The translations under genes and the position numbers were made by a program. From Verpa conica (lineage: Eukaryota > Ascomycota > Pezizomycetes > Pezizales > Morchellaceae), in contig JAUFSD010000010.1 of assembly GCA_033030425.1 (NCBI GenBank), positions 806,001 through 870,000 on the forward strand: a stretch of DNA of 64,000 nucleotides, in the 5' to 3' direction. Each line of letters opens with the position of its first letter. Position 1 is the first letter of the stretch. Under the pieces are notes generated by a model. It was not told the DNA's origin and searched no databases. It saw only the letters and a program-made list of their open reading frames with translations. Below are positions 48,608 through 60,681 of the stretch, in pieces.

Positions 48608-50576
48608 TTGTTGGTTTTTTTTGGTACGGCAGTACTCCCCTGGGAGTACCCCCGTTACAGACGGCCACATTGGAAAAAAACACAAAAGTGGTTTGCAGAA
48701 ACTTACTCTGGCAAAGTCATATCCCAATCGACAATTAGTACTATCCTCACCAAACGCTCGGCAGATTTACTTGAACAGCCATTAGTAAATCCCAGTCAAA
48801 AAAAGAAGCGTAAAGTAGCATGGCCTACATTAGATGCAGCTTTATTTGAATGGCATAAGCGAATGGAAAAAAGGATTCCAATTTCTGGTTTACTTTTAAA
48901 AGAGAAGGCTAAACAGTTCTTTCCGATTCTATACCCAGGTATGTACTAATATAAATACTATATATTATTATACTAATATAAAATAGATGAAGAAAACTCT
49001 CCTAAGTTTTCTGATGGATGGCTAGGCACATGGAAAAAACGGCACAGCATTAAAGAGCATAAAGAATTTGGTGAATCCGGTAGTGCTCAGTGTGTTGAAG
49101 GAGAAGAAGAGATGGAGGAGATACGGCGGATTCTACGAGAATACGATTTGAAGGATACCTATAATTTCGATGAAACAGGTTATTACTATCGCATGCAATC
49201 TGATCGCCGGCTTTGTACAGAGCAGTTGGAAGGAGTTAAAAAAGATAAAATGAGAATAACTATTGGCTTAACATGCAATGGTACTGGAACAGACAAGCTT
49301 CAACCATGGATTATTGGTACTGCTAGCAATCCTCATTGTTTTAGATATTTGAATCGCAGTGCTTTAGGAGCAGTGTACCGGCACAATAAAACTGCTTGGA
49401 TGACAGGTACTATTATGGTAGAGTACTTGGAGTGGTTCGATAGAAAAATGAGAGGACGGAAAGTGGTCCTGCTTATGGATAATTTTTCAGCACATCAACT
49501 TGCTGTCAGACTCACCGGAGATACCCTTAAAAATACTCGTATTGTTTGGCTTCCAGCAAACACTACTTCTAAGTGGCAACCACTCGATCAAAGTATTATT
49601 AATACCTGGAAAACATATACCCGTCGTCATTTTATCCGATACCTAGTAAGAAAAGCCGAAAAAACACCTCCTGAAACCGAATTACCTAAAATCAATATCC
49701 TACAAGCAATTAGATGAGCAGTAGAAGCATGGAATAATGATCTCAAACTTTCAACAATCTTCAACTGCTTTACCAAAAGTACCGTCAAATTCTTTGAACC
49801 ATCATATCTCCCCTCGGCATTTACTCTCACAGATTGTGTAACCCCAGTACCGGATTTGGACGCCGAGAATGGAGCGGAACTTCATTTAACTGAAGCTCAA
49901 CAAGAGGTGCAAACCTCTCTTTTGGCTTTGCAGAGTGGAGGCTATATAGGAGAAGCGGCAGATCTGGAAAGATTCTTATATCCAGAAGAGGAGAAAGTAG
50001 ATGATAATCCTGATATTCTAGAGGAGCACATTCTTAGTTCCTTTCTTCCTGATGATCCTATAGAAAATGCAGAAATTGAAAAGGGGTAGTGTTCGTCACG
50101 GGGGATTCGGTCCCCCAAACTCTTCGGGGAACCGCGCCAAGAAACTGCCCTGAACCGCCCCATTCCCCGGCTGGGTCGGGTTTGCCATTTAAAAATCCCC
50201 CATTAACCGAAATTTAACCTAATTAACTACAGTGGCCCCAACAGGGCCCCACCAGTTATCCCCCCATTGGGGTGGTTCCTTCACCAAAAATCAGGCCCCG
50301 AACCCGGGCCGGGGCGGGTCCATTAGCCTAGGAACCGCCCTGAATCGCCCCAAGACAAACACTAAAAGAGGGGAGGTTGACCTACCTAAGATTGAGGTAC
50401 AGGATGCGTTGAAGTACCTGGAGTATCTGGAGATGTTTGAGTTACAACAGGAGTCCCCAAACGAGAAGGCTTTAGGACATCTTGTTAGAATGAGAAGAGA
50501 GGTAGAAGCAAAAAGGATTAGGAATCTAGGGAATCAAGAGCAGAAAAAAATCACAATGTACTTTAGAAGCGAGTAA
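48608..50576 (+). pseudogene. Pogo/Tigger-like DDE transposase pseudogene
   Basis: A transposase of the pogo/Tigger type with one intron. Coding pieces are 48608-48938 and 48987 onward; the donor GTATGT and acceptor AATAG are intact. The N-terminal part has a CENP-B/pogo-like helix-turn-helix (KKTQKWFAETYSGKVISQST) and a second DNA-binding region (WPTLDAALFEWHKRMEKR). The catalytic part has YNFDETGYYYRM, VVLLMDNFSAH and WLPANTTSKWQPLDQSII. It is broken twice: an in-frame TGA at 49715-49717, and a 278-bp MITE at 50087-50364 that separates the last roughly 65 codons (EVQDALKYLEYLEMFELQQE). No other stop lies between. The extreme N-terminus may also be lost. The product would be nuclear, but this copy is inactive. 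Confidence 0.88.
50087..50364. mobile_element. hAT-like MITE inside the transposase pseudogene
   Basis: A 278-bp GC-rich, non-coding insert with terminal inverted repeats TAGTGTTCGTC and GACAAACACTA (one mismatch in 11). It is flanked by a likely 8-bp target duplication, AAAAGGGG (50079-50086) and AAAGAGGG (50365-50372), which matches at 6 of 8 bases. If the element and one flank copy are ignored, the host transposase frame reads across without a shift. The short TIR and 8-bp duplication point to the hAT superfamily. Confidence 0.75.
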
Positions 50577-50689
50577 AATGTTTAGAATGATAGAATAGTG
50601 GGGTAACGGGGTGATAGGGTGACGTTGGGCACTTTCTGTAATCACACGGTACCGGGGTTTCATAATCACAAAAAATCACTCGGTTTTTC

Positions 50690-50760
50690 TATAAGGATAT
50701 CCCCTCTATAAGGATATAGTACTGCACTAAAAGCATATCCTTATAGGGCGATTTCGCTGT
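50690..50760. repeat. Short inverted repeat
   Basis: CTATAAGGATATCCCCTCTA followed by TAAGGATATAG pairs with CATATCCTTATAGGG about 20 bp further on. It is small, AT-rich and may be a relic of a hairpin element. Confidence 0.45.
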
Positions 50761-50824
50761 ACTAGTATAGGGTATAGTATGCATAGATTACGCCTGGTGA
50801 TAAACTCTAGGTTACAAATGATAA

Positions 50825-50985
50825 ACTAGAAGCTACTGATGGTAAGTTGAAGACTGTCCATATTAGATTTGGGCTTAATTGGGAGTATAGCTATGCCAGT
50901 ATAGGCCTCAATAGTAGAAAAATATGGAGCATAGTACGCATAAACTAAGTTTTGACACGTTCACTACGCGATAGACCGGTATTTT
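50825..50985 (+). repeat. Dispersed repeat family C, copy 1
   Basis: The blocks CTGATGGTAAGTTGAAGACT, GTATAGCTATGCCAGTATAG and AAGTTTTGACACGTTCACTA recur in the same order and strand at 63140-63320 as CTGATGGTAAATTAAAGCCC, GTATAACTATGCTGGTATAT and AAGTTTTAGCATTCACCGCG. Many differences are transitions. Ends are undefined. Confidence 0.6.
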
Positions 50986-51148
50986 AAAGTTTACCTTTAT
51001 TTGTAGAGGATAAATACTCAAATACAGCCATTCACAAGGTGGTGGTGCCGCCTGGCAACGAATGGTTGTATCCAGCAATAAAACGCCGAACAAAGTAGGT
51101 GTTTTGTTGTCTATTAGCTTTGTTGTAACAAAGAGTGCCATATATATA

Positions 51149-51511
51149 GTATTGTATAGTAGGGGAATAAAAATACCTGGTCACTCTTGTAACAACGAGA
51201 GCCCTATCTGGATATGATATTTTCCTCCACAGTATATAGATTAATTTATTCTTTCTCAAGTTGAACTTTCTGTTTCTTAACTATTTTGGTTGTGTAGTGA
51301 TACTCATCTCAAACCTTTCGTTACCTTATAGGTGATGTGGCGCAGACAACTAGTTGAGCCTCAAGAACTACACTAGTCTTAGTCTACATATATAGCTACA
51401 TAGGTCATCACTCTTGATCAACATCATCATCCTCTGTTAGATTGACATCGATCAATCGGAACAGCGGATACAGCCCCACAGTGACCGGGTATTTTTGTCC
51501 CCTACAATATA
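51149..51511. mobile_element. Inverted-repeat element with about 35-bp ends, 363 bp
   Basis: The left end TATTGTATAGTAGGGGAATA continues AAAATACCTGGTCACTC. The right end is CAGTGACCGGGTATTTTTGT then CCCCTACAATATA, the inverted copy. The interior has no open frame of note. A similar end occurs alone at 6641-6671. Confidence 0.7.
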
Positions 51512-52870
51512 CCGCCGCTTAGTAAGTGAAATTAGACTTCCGGGCAAGGGACCTAAAAGTAAGGCTAGCATGATTGTGTATTCCATAGAATGAATTTGAT
51601 CCCATGAAATTCGGGTTGAGTAGCAGGGAGTTTGCTTTGAAATTTATTATCAATTCTGCAGTCTGACACAAAATACCTGTCAGTAATAGTGCCGGGGGTA
51701 TAAGGACGTCCCGGATAGATACTATTAAAACGCTAGAGTGCAGTACCGTATATATAGATGTAGTATTTAAAAAAATTCGTTCCGCTGTGGCAGGGGTATT
51801 TGCCCAAAAACTTATAGAATTGACGTCCAAGACACCAGAAAGACTGCTTTATTTGGTCAAGACAGCTGTAATACCTCCTGCAGTGTAATGAATTTTCTTG
51901 AACACTACGGTAATCGATCGAAAGTTATTGATACAATCGTAGATCGAAGGGTGCGGAACATGAAGTATACTACATATAACTCGGTTGGTAGGATGAGTGT
52001 CGTCACTCATGATCACTCGTATATGTCTTATCATACTATGATGATCCAGGTGCTAGAATTAGGCCCCGAAGACTCAGCACAAAGCGCCCAAGTTCAGCCA
52101 GTGGTAATGCTACTATGGGTTCAAGCTCCGGGAATAGGTTCTTGGGATCCTGCTAGATAAATTTACTCGAGCTACCAATTTGGTTTCGCAGAAGGGTATT
52201 AAAAATGAGTGATATGCGTGTACAAGGTCTTGAATCTATACGGAGCCCGGGGCATGATTTTCTGGTTGATTGGCCTCTGAGATTGATATGTACCACAGCT
52301 CAGTAACGTTACCGGGGTTCCAAGCGCTTAACTCTTTTTTCGCTTATTACTCTACTTCGGGTAGAAACCCGGCTGCTTTCTGGACATACGTGCGTTACTA
52401 CATAGCTCTCTATGAGTGGAGGGTTTCAGACCCATCGTCCTAACGTAAATAATTCTTATTATCATACTTTCAAGGGATTGAGTCTACAAACCGAATACAC
52501 ATCAGGAGAATCCCAGCAGAAGGCGGGTTAGAGACTGAGAGTATTCACATTATATTGCCAGAGAGGGGGGTTTGGCAGCTCCTGGTACATGTACTGCGGT
52601 AATATGGCTAGGGCGCCCAGGGCGGCCAGGTACAATTTTGCTCATGATCTGCTGTGCCACATGAAATTTACGCGGATCCGCCAAGAAACAGGGCCCTACA
52701 CTAATCCGACTGCTGACGGATCCCAACGCTTTTTTTGATTCGAGAATTCTCCCAACACGTCCTCCTAGTCCTATTTCCGATAGTTATGGGGCAAAGCCCG
52801 GGTGGGGTTCGGAAAGCTTTGGGCTGTGGGAGAATGTTTTCCTAGGATTCCCCAAATTTGGAGATTTTGG
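51512..52870. other. Gene-free stretch
   Basis: No supported gene. It leads into the acetyl-CoA carboxylase upstream region. GC-rich short blocks occur near 52610-52640. Confidence 0.45.
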
Positions 52871-53387
52871 AGTGCTTTTTTTTAGTATATGTAGCTCCTC
52901 CTTAGTTTTTTCTTTTTCTCTTTGTAGCGTAGATCGTCCCATTGCCGGTGTGCTCCTAGATCCAGTTGCTTTTTTTCAGTCCCGGAGTCGTGGTGTGAAA
53001 GCCTTGCCGAAAGCAGATTCCCTATCGTTTTGTTGGTCGCTAGGTTACTTAACAGTGAGTTGCATTTATCTACTCCATGCCCCTCCTTCGGTTTCTTATT
53101 CATCTCCATCTCCCTTATTCTATTCCTCCTACTCCTCATCATCCATCCACTATTTCCTGTAAGTCCTGTCTTTGTGTGCTATCAGTAGTCGTCTTCACCG
53201 GTGTACTGCATACAAAAGAATCACAGCTAGTGTTAGTTCTAGAAGATATCCTCACACTTTTTATAGTTTGGTCTTCCCATCTTCCACCCCTCACGGCGGT
53301 TGAAATACAAATAACGGCAGCAGCTGCCGCAGAAGCTCTACCGGTGCTAAAATAGCTGGAAAATCGTTCAACACAAATACATCCAAC
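52871..53387 (+). promoter_or_regulatory. Acetyl-CoA carboxylase upstream/5' leader region
   Basis: T- and CT-rich sequence (52870-52930 and 53070-53160) precedes the ACC start codon, as expected for a fungal promoter or leader. A 96-codon frame at 52872-53162 has no family features and could at most be an upstream frame. The region directly before the ATG reads CATCCAACATGGC. Confidence 0.4.
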
Positions 53388-56300
53388 ATGGCTTCTGATT
53401 CATCAGCCACTGCCGCCGCTATCATGCGAACGAATGGGGCCATTGGCCAACCTGGCGGAAAAGATAAAATCATTACCCCCAGCTATTCCAAAAAATTTAA
53501 TCTCCCAGCACATTTCATTGGGGGAAATTCATTAGATGCGGCTGCTCCAAGTCCTGTGAAGGACTTTGTTGCATCACATGATGGACATACCGTTATTGAA
53601 AAGGTTAGAGAAGGCTGTTTATTAAGTTCTATTGTTGGAGCCTAGGGCCTAGTTGCTAATCAATTTTCTTCTTTCATTCTAGGTTCTCATTGCAAACAAT
53701 GGTATTGCTGCCGTCAAAGAAATTCGAAGTGTACGCAAGTGGGCGTACGAGACATTTGGGGATGAGAGGGCAATTCAGTTCACTGTCATGGCTACACCTG
53801 AAGATCTACAAGCAAATGCAGATTACATTAGGATGGCAGATCAGTACGTAGAGGTTAGTTAGAGCTCTTTCACTCTTTCCCAGGTATTTCGGCTTTAGGG
53901 ATAAGGAGGGGTTAGAAACCCGCTGTGCGATTTTCGATGCCCAATTCTTTCGGTTGGTGTACTAACTTATTTAATTAGGTTCCTGGTGGCACAAATAATA
54001 ATAACTATGCAAATGTAGAGTTGATTGTCGATGTTGCAGAGCGTATGGGTGTTCATGCAGTATGGGCTGGATGGTAAACTTTTCTTATCAACCCTAGGAT
54101 AATAGCCATCGTACTGACATAACTGTGATAAAGGGGTCACGCAAGCGAAAATCCTAAGCTACCAGAATCCTTAGCAGCATCAAAGAATAAAATTGTCTTT
54201 ATTGGGCCCCCAGGCTCGGCAATGCGATCACTCGGAGACAAGATATCATCCACTATTGTTGCGCAGCATGCAGAAGTCCCCTGTATTCCATGGAGTGGTA
54301 CCGGTGTTCGGCAAGTCGTCATCGACTCCGAGGGTTTAGTTACAGTTGCAAGCGAGATCTATGACAAAGGTTGCACACACTCTGCCGAGGAAGGCTTGGA
54401 AAAAGCCAAGGAAATTGGATTCCCCGTTATGATCAAGGCATCAGAGGGTGGTGGTGGTAAGGGTATCCGTAAGGCAGAGAGCGATGAGGGCTTCTTGAGC
54501 CTCTATAGCCAGGTTGCCAGTGAAGTTCCTGGATCTCCAATTTTCATTATGAAGTTGGCCGGCAATGCTAGGCATTTGGAAGTGCAGCTTTTAGCGGACG
54601 AGTACGGAAACAACATCTCACTCTTTGGGCGCGATTGCTCAGTGCAGAGAAGACATCAAAAGATCATTGAAGAGGCCCCTGTAACTGTTGCAAACCCAGC
54701 CACGTTCAATGCTATGGAGCGAGCAGCCGTACGACTAGGTAAACTTGTCGGATACGTCTCGGCGGGTACTGTCGAATATCTCTACTCTCACTCGGAGGAC
54801 AAATTTTACTTCTTAGAGCTTAACCCCCGTCTCCAGGTTGAGCATCCTACAACCGAAATGGTTACTGGTGTCAATCTCCCCGCTGCCCAGCTCCAGATTG
54901 CCATGGGACTTCCCTTGCACCGGATTCGCGATATTCGTCTTATGTATGGTGTCGACCCCGCTTCTACTGGCGAGATTGATTTCGACTTCTCAAAAGAGGG
55001 TTCTCATTCAACACAACGAAAGCCGGCCCCCAAGGGTCACACCACGGCTTGCCGTATCACTTCTGAAGACCCTGGTGAAGGGTTTAAGCCTTCTAGCGGT
55101 ATGATGCACGAGCTTAACTTCCGGTCCTCTTCCAACGTGTGGGGGTATTTTTCTGTCGGTACTGCTGGTGGTATTCATTCGTTTTCTGATTCTCAGTTCG
55201 GGCATATCTTTGCCTACGGGGAAAATCGGGGCGCATCTAGGAAACATATGGTAGTTGCCTTGAAAGAATTGAGCATTCGTGGTGATTTTAGAACAACTGT
55301 CGAATATCTTATCAAGCTTCTCGAAACGCCAGCATTCGAAGACAACACCATCACCACTGGATGGCTTGACGAACTCATCACAAACAAACTCACCGCTGAG
55401 CGACCAGATACTATGCTAGCTGTGGTTTGCGGTGCTATCACAAAAGCGCACGTCGCTAGTGAGGCATGTATGGCTGAATACAGGGCTTCTTTAGAGAGGG
55501 GTCAAGTGCCAGCAAAGGATATTCTCAAGACTGTTTTCCCAATTGACTTCATTTACGAAGGCAAAAGATTCAAATTCACAGCGACAAGATCAAGCTCGGA
55601 CTCGTACCACCTCTTTAGCAATGGGTCTAAGTGCAGTGTTGGTGTTCGTGCGCTGACGGATGGTGGTCTTTTAATCTTACTGAGTGGACGTAGTCACAAT
55701 GTCTACTGGAAAGAAGAAGTCGGTGCCACTAGAGTGAGTGTAGATAGCATGACCTGTCTCTTGGAGCAGGAGAACGACCCCACGCAGCTGAGAACGCCAT
55801 CACCTGGAAAGCTTGTCAAATTCCTCGTGGAGAACGGAGAGCATGTCAAGAGAGGCCAGGCATTTGCTGAGGTTGAGGTTATGAAGATGTACATGCCACT
55901 TCTTGCCCAAGAAGACGGTCATGTACAGCTCATCAAGCAACCTGGCGCCGTCCTCGAAGCTGGCGACATTCTAGGTATCTTGGCTCTAGATGATCCCAGC
56001 CGTGTCAAGCACGCTACGCCCTTTGATGGGCAGCTTCCCAATTTTGGTGCTCCTCAGGTTATGGGTAGCAAGCCGCCTCAGAAGTTTGCTCAACTCAACA
56101 CCATCTTACGTAATATTCTCGATGGTTATGATAATCAAGTCATTATGGCTACTACTCTCAAAGAACTTATCGAGGTCCTGCGAGACCCCGAACTTCCTTA
56201 CGGTGAGTGGGCTACACAGTTCTCGGCCTTGCACACAAGAATGCCGCAAAAGCTTGATGCTTTATTTTCGCAAATCACCGACAGGGCAAGGACGAGGAAG

Positions 56301-59300
56301 GCCGAATTTCCCGCAAAAGCATTACGTAAGGGCCTCGAGCGTTTCTTGGATGAACATGTCCAGCCTGGAGATGTCGACATCTTGAAGTCATCTTTGGCGC
56401 CTCTGATGAACATTATGGATGCATATGCGGAGGGCCTAAAAGTACATGAACTATCAGTCTTCCTACAGATTATGGAACAGTATTGGAACGTTGAGAAGCT
56501 CTTCTCTGTAAGATTTCTGTCATTGATTTTTGGTTTTGGAGTAATGATACTAACAGAAATTCTATAGGGTGCGAACACTAGAGATGAGGACGTTATCTTG
56601 AGACTTCGTGACGAGAATAAGGAGGATATCAACAAAGTTGTCCAGGCAGTTCTCTCCCACAGCAAGATTAGCTCTAAGAACAACCTTATTCTCGCTATCC
56701 TAGAGGAATATCGACCCAATAAGCCTGGAAATGGTCCTATCGTCAAATTCTTCCGCCCAATTCTCAAAAAACTCACCGAATTAGACTCCCGTCCATCTAC
56801 GAAGGTCGCTCTTAAGGCCCGTGAGGTACTTATTCAATGTGCTTTACCATCTCTAGAAGAGAGAGCATCCCAGATGGAGCATATATTACGCTCTTCGGTT
56901 GTGGAATCTAGATATGGCGAGACTGGATGGGAACACCGGACACCCTGGATAGAAACGTTGAAGGAAGTCATCGATTCCAAATATACTGTGTTTGATGTTC
57001 TTCCAACCTTCTTCGCTCACGCAGACCCTTGGGTTTCTTTGGCAGCCCTGGAGGTCTATGTTCGTAGGGCCTATAGGGCCTATGAGTTGCATGTAGTCAA
57101 CTACCACAATCTCGACTCAGAGCCCCCATTCATGGTTACCTGGGACTTTCAATTGCGAAAAGTCGGTGTTACTGAATACGGAATGACCCAGCCATCAGCC
57201 CCTGCTACACCTACCGTTGAGCGCAGTGAATTCAAGCGTATCGGGTCAATCAGCGATCTCTCATTTCTAGTCGGAAAGTCTGAAGTTGAACCTGTAAGGA
57301 AGGGTGTTATTGTTCCTGTGACTTTCTTGGATGAAGCCGAAGAGCTTCTTGGCAGGGCGCTGGAGCTCATCCCACGTGCCAGAGGAAGCAAGACTGTGAG
57401 CAAGGAAGGACATATCCCAAGCCTTGAAGGAAGGAGGCGGTCTACGCCTCTCAACGCCGTTGGAACCGAGGAGGAGGAAATATTATCTGCAGTATGCAAT
57501 GTCGCGGTTCAGGATGCCGAGTCTATGGACGACAAGGATCTCCTAGAAAGAATTCTCCCTCTCATCAAAGATTTTAAGAAGGAACTTCTCTCACGAAACG
57601 TCCGAAGAATTACCTTCATTTGCGGACACAAGGATGGGTCATACCCAGGTTACTTCACATTCCGTGGGCCTGAGTATAAGGAGGAGGAGAGTATTCGTCA
57701 CATCGAACCGGCGTTGGCTTTCCAGCTTGAGTTGGGTAGATTATCGAACTTCCAAATCAAGCCAGTTTTCACAGAGAATCGCAACATCCATGTCTACGAG
57801 GCTTATGGCAAAGAAGTTCAGAGCGATAAGAGATATTTTACTCGTGCAGTTGTCCGAGCAGGTCGTCTACGAGATGAAATTCCTACAGCAGATTACCTAA
57901 TATCCGAGACTGATCGTTTGGTCAATGATATTCTTGACGCTTTGGAGATTATTGGAAACAACAACTCAGATCTTAATCATATTTTCATAAATTTCACGCC
58001 TGTGTTCCCCTTGAGCCCCGAGGAGATTGAACCTGCTCTTGGTGGGTTTATTGAGCGTTTCGGAAGACGGCTGTGGAGACTTCGTGTAACCGGAGCTGAG
58101 ATCCGTATCATCTGTACTGACCCTAAGAGCGGTCTCGCATACCCACTTCGTGTTATCATCCAGAATGTCTCTGGCTATGTCATCCAGGTCGAGATGTATG
58201 CGGAGCGGAAGACTGAGAAAGGTCAATGGGTGTTCCACAGTATTGGTTCCAAGTCTGGATCCATGCATCTTCGCCCCGTCAACACGCCATATGCTGCCAA
58301 GGAATGGTTACAGCCGAAGAGATATAAGGCCCATCTTATGGGGACTCAATATGTATATGATTTCCCCGAGCTCTTTAGACAGGCAATCCACCAAAGCTGG
58401 TTAAAGACTGCAAAGAAAGTTTCTTCTTTCAAGGAGCGAGTTCCACCACTCACGGAATGCCTAGACTATAATGAATTGGTCTTGGACGATCAAGGTGGCC
58501 TTGCGGAAGTTCAGCGGGAGCCCGGTACTAACGCACACGGTATGGTTGGCTGGGTAGTCACTGCAAAGACTCCAGAGTATCCAAAAGGTAGAAAATTCAT
58601 TATCATTGCCAACGACATCACCTTCCGGATTGGTTCTTTTGGCCCTGCAGAAGACAGGTTCTTTCATAAGTGTACCGAGTTAGCCAGAGCGATGGGTATC
58701 CCTAGGATCTACCTCTCTGCCAACTCTGGTGCAAGAATTGGTATGGCTGAGGAGTTGATACCCCATTTCTCGGTTGCCTGGAACGAAGTCGATAAGCCAG
58801 AGGCAGGCTTCAAGTACCTGTATCTTACTCCAGAGGTACACAAAAAGTTTACAGACAGGAAGCAGAAGACAGTCATCACAGAGCAGATTATTGATGATGA
58901 TGAGGAGAGGTATAAGATTACTACGATCATAGGACAAGAAGATGGTTTAGGTGTCGAATGTTTGAAGGGGTCCGGTCTGATCGCTGGTGCAACGAGCAAG
59001 GCGTACGAGGATATCTTTACCCTTACTCTTGTCACTTGCCGTTCCGTTGGTATCGGTGCCTATTTAGTCAGACTAGGCCAGCGTGCCATCCAGATTGAAG
59101 GACAGCCAATTGTATGTATAATTACGTTACCTAGGAATATGAACCCACCAGCTAACCATAAGTTTTAGATCCTTACTGGTGCTCCTGCGATCAATAAACT
59201 TCTTGGTCGTGAGGTTTACACCTCAAATTTGCAATTGGGAGGCACGCAAATCATGTACCGGAACGGTGTCTCTCATTTGACTGCCAACGACGATTTCGAG

Positions 59301-60681
59301 GGTGTCCAGAAGATTGTTGAATGGATGTCCTATGTTCCTGAGCGAAAAGGCGCTCCTGTACCCGTATCTCCATCTAACGATACTTGGGATCGTGATATCA
59401 CATATGTCCCACCACAAAAGAATACTTACGATGTCAGATGGCTTCTTGCCGGTAAGGACGATGAGGGTCTTTCGGGTCTTTTTGATAAGGGTTCCTTCCA
59501 GGAAACACTTAGTGGATGGGCCAGAACTGTTGTTGTTGGTCGCGCTCGTCTTGCGGGTATTCCCGTTGGTGTCATTGCTGTCGAGACTCGATCAGTTGAA
59601 AATGTTACCCCTGCTGATCCTGCCAACCCAGATTCGACAGAGATGGTGGCTCTTGAGGCTGGTCAAGTTTGGTACCCTAATTCGGCGTTCAAGACCGCAC
59701 AGGCAATCAGTGATTTCAACCGTGGAGAGCAACTTCCACTAATGATTCTTGCCAACTGGCGTGGTTTCTCGGGTGGTCAGAGAGACATGTACAACGAGGT
59801 CCTTAAGTACGGTTCATTCATCGTCGATGCCCTTGTCAAATACGAGCAACCTATTTTCGTATACATCCCACCTTATGGTGAACTTCGTGGCGGATCTTGG
59901 GTATGTCTTTCTTTCCTTATACTTGCCTAATGAGTTGACTAACCTTCATTACTAGGTTGTCGTTGACCCTACAATCAATGCGGATATGATGGAAATGTAC
60001 GCTGATGAGGAAGCTCGTGCTGGCGTCCTTGAACCCGAAGGTATTGTCAATATCAAGTACCGTCGCGATAAACAGCTTGAAACAATGGCTCGTTTGGACC
60101 CCGTCTACGCCGACCTGCGTCGTCAAATTGCAGACAAAAATCTCACCCAGGACGAACAATCCACGATTAAGGTTAGGATGGTCGAACGTGAAAAACTCCT
60201 CATGCCAGTCTATGGACAAATCTCGCTTCAATTTGCAGACCTCCATGATACACCTGGCCGAATGCTAGCCAAGGGGGTTATCCGTATGCCTCTACAGTGG
60301 AAAAATGCCAGACGGTTCTTCTACTGGCGTATTCGCCGTCGTCTAAACGAGGAACTCTTTTTAAAGAAGATGGCTGCCGCTGATAAAGGCTCTACCAGGA
60401 CTGAGAATCTAGAGAGACTAAAGATGCTGATTGTAGCAGATGGCGAGAGTACTCTCTTTGATGAGAACGACCGATTAGTTGCTTGCTGGTACGAGGAAAA
60501 CAGAAAGGAGGTACTTTCTAAGATTGATGGTCTGAGGCAGGACGGTATTGCGACTCAGGTTGCGACCCTTATCCAGAAGAACGGGAATATTGCCCTAAAG
60601 GGTGTGGCTGCAGCACTCGCAAAGCTCGGCGAGAAGGAGCGTGAGGATGTCCTAAAGCTGCTTGCTGCTTCAACCTCGTAG
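53388..60681 (+). CDS. ACC1: Acetyl-CoA carboxylase
   Basis: A multidomain cytosolic enzyme that makes malonyl-CoA from acetyl-CoA, bicarbonate and ATP, the committed step of fatty acid synthesis. Exons are 53388-53603, 53683-53853, 53979-54073, 54134-56507, 56568-59111, 59169-59900 and 59956-60681. They sum to 6,858 nt, or 2,285 residues, the usual fungal length. Domains in order: biotin carboxylase (about 60-570) with [13 protein letters not shown] near 262-275 and [19 protein letters not shown]; biotinyl domain with EVMKM, biotin-accepting Lys near 745; a long central region; and carboxyltransferase (about 1500-2230) with [12 protein letters not shown] and [11 protein letters not shown]. 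The N-terminus [17 protein letters not shown] is typical. The frame is clean throughout and looks functional. All introns are 55-130 bp. No lipid genes are adjacent. Confidence 0.97.

Noticed and set aside
50087..50364. TA target duplication (Tc1/pogo-type) for the nested MITE
   Set aside because: Removing the insert with a single TA left behind creates a stop in the host frame, whereas an 8-bp duplication keeps the frame open.
50232..50576. A 114-codon frame as an independent gene
   Set aside because: Its first part lies in the MITE and its second part is the displaced C-terminus of the pogo-like transposase.
52872..53162. A 96-codon frame upstream of acetyl-CoA carboxylase
   Set aside because: CT-rich leader DNA gives Ser/Phe/Leu-rich frames. 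No family features are seen, and the frame stops well before the ACC1 start.
56198..56776. A 192-codon minus-strand frame inside acetyl-CoA carboxylase
   Set aside because: It crosses an ACC1 intron in antisense and shows no domain, while the plus strand encodes the conserved enzyme.
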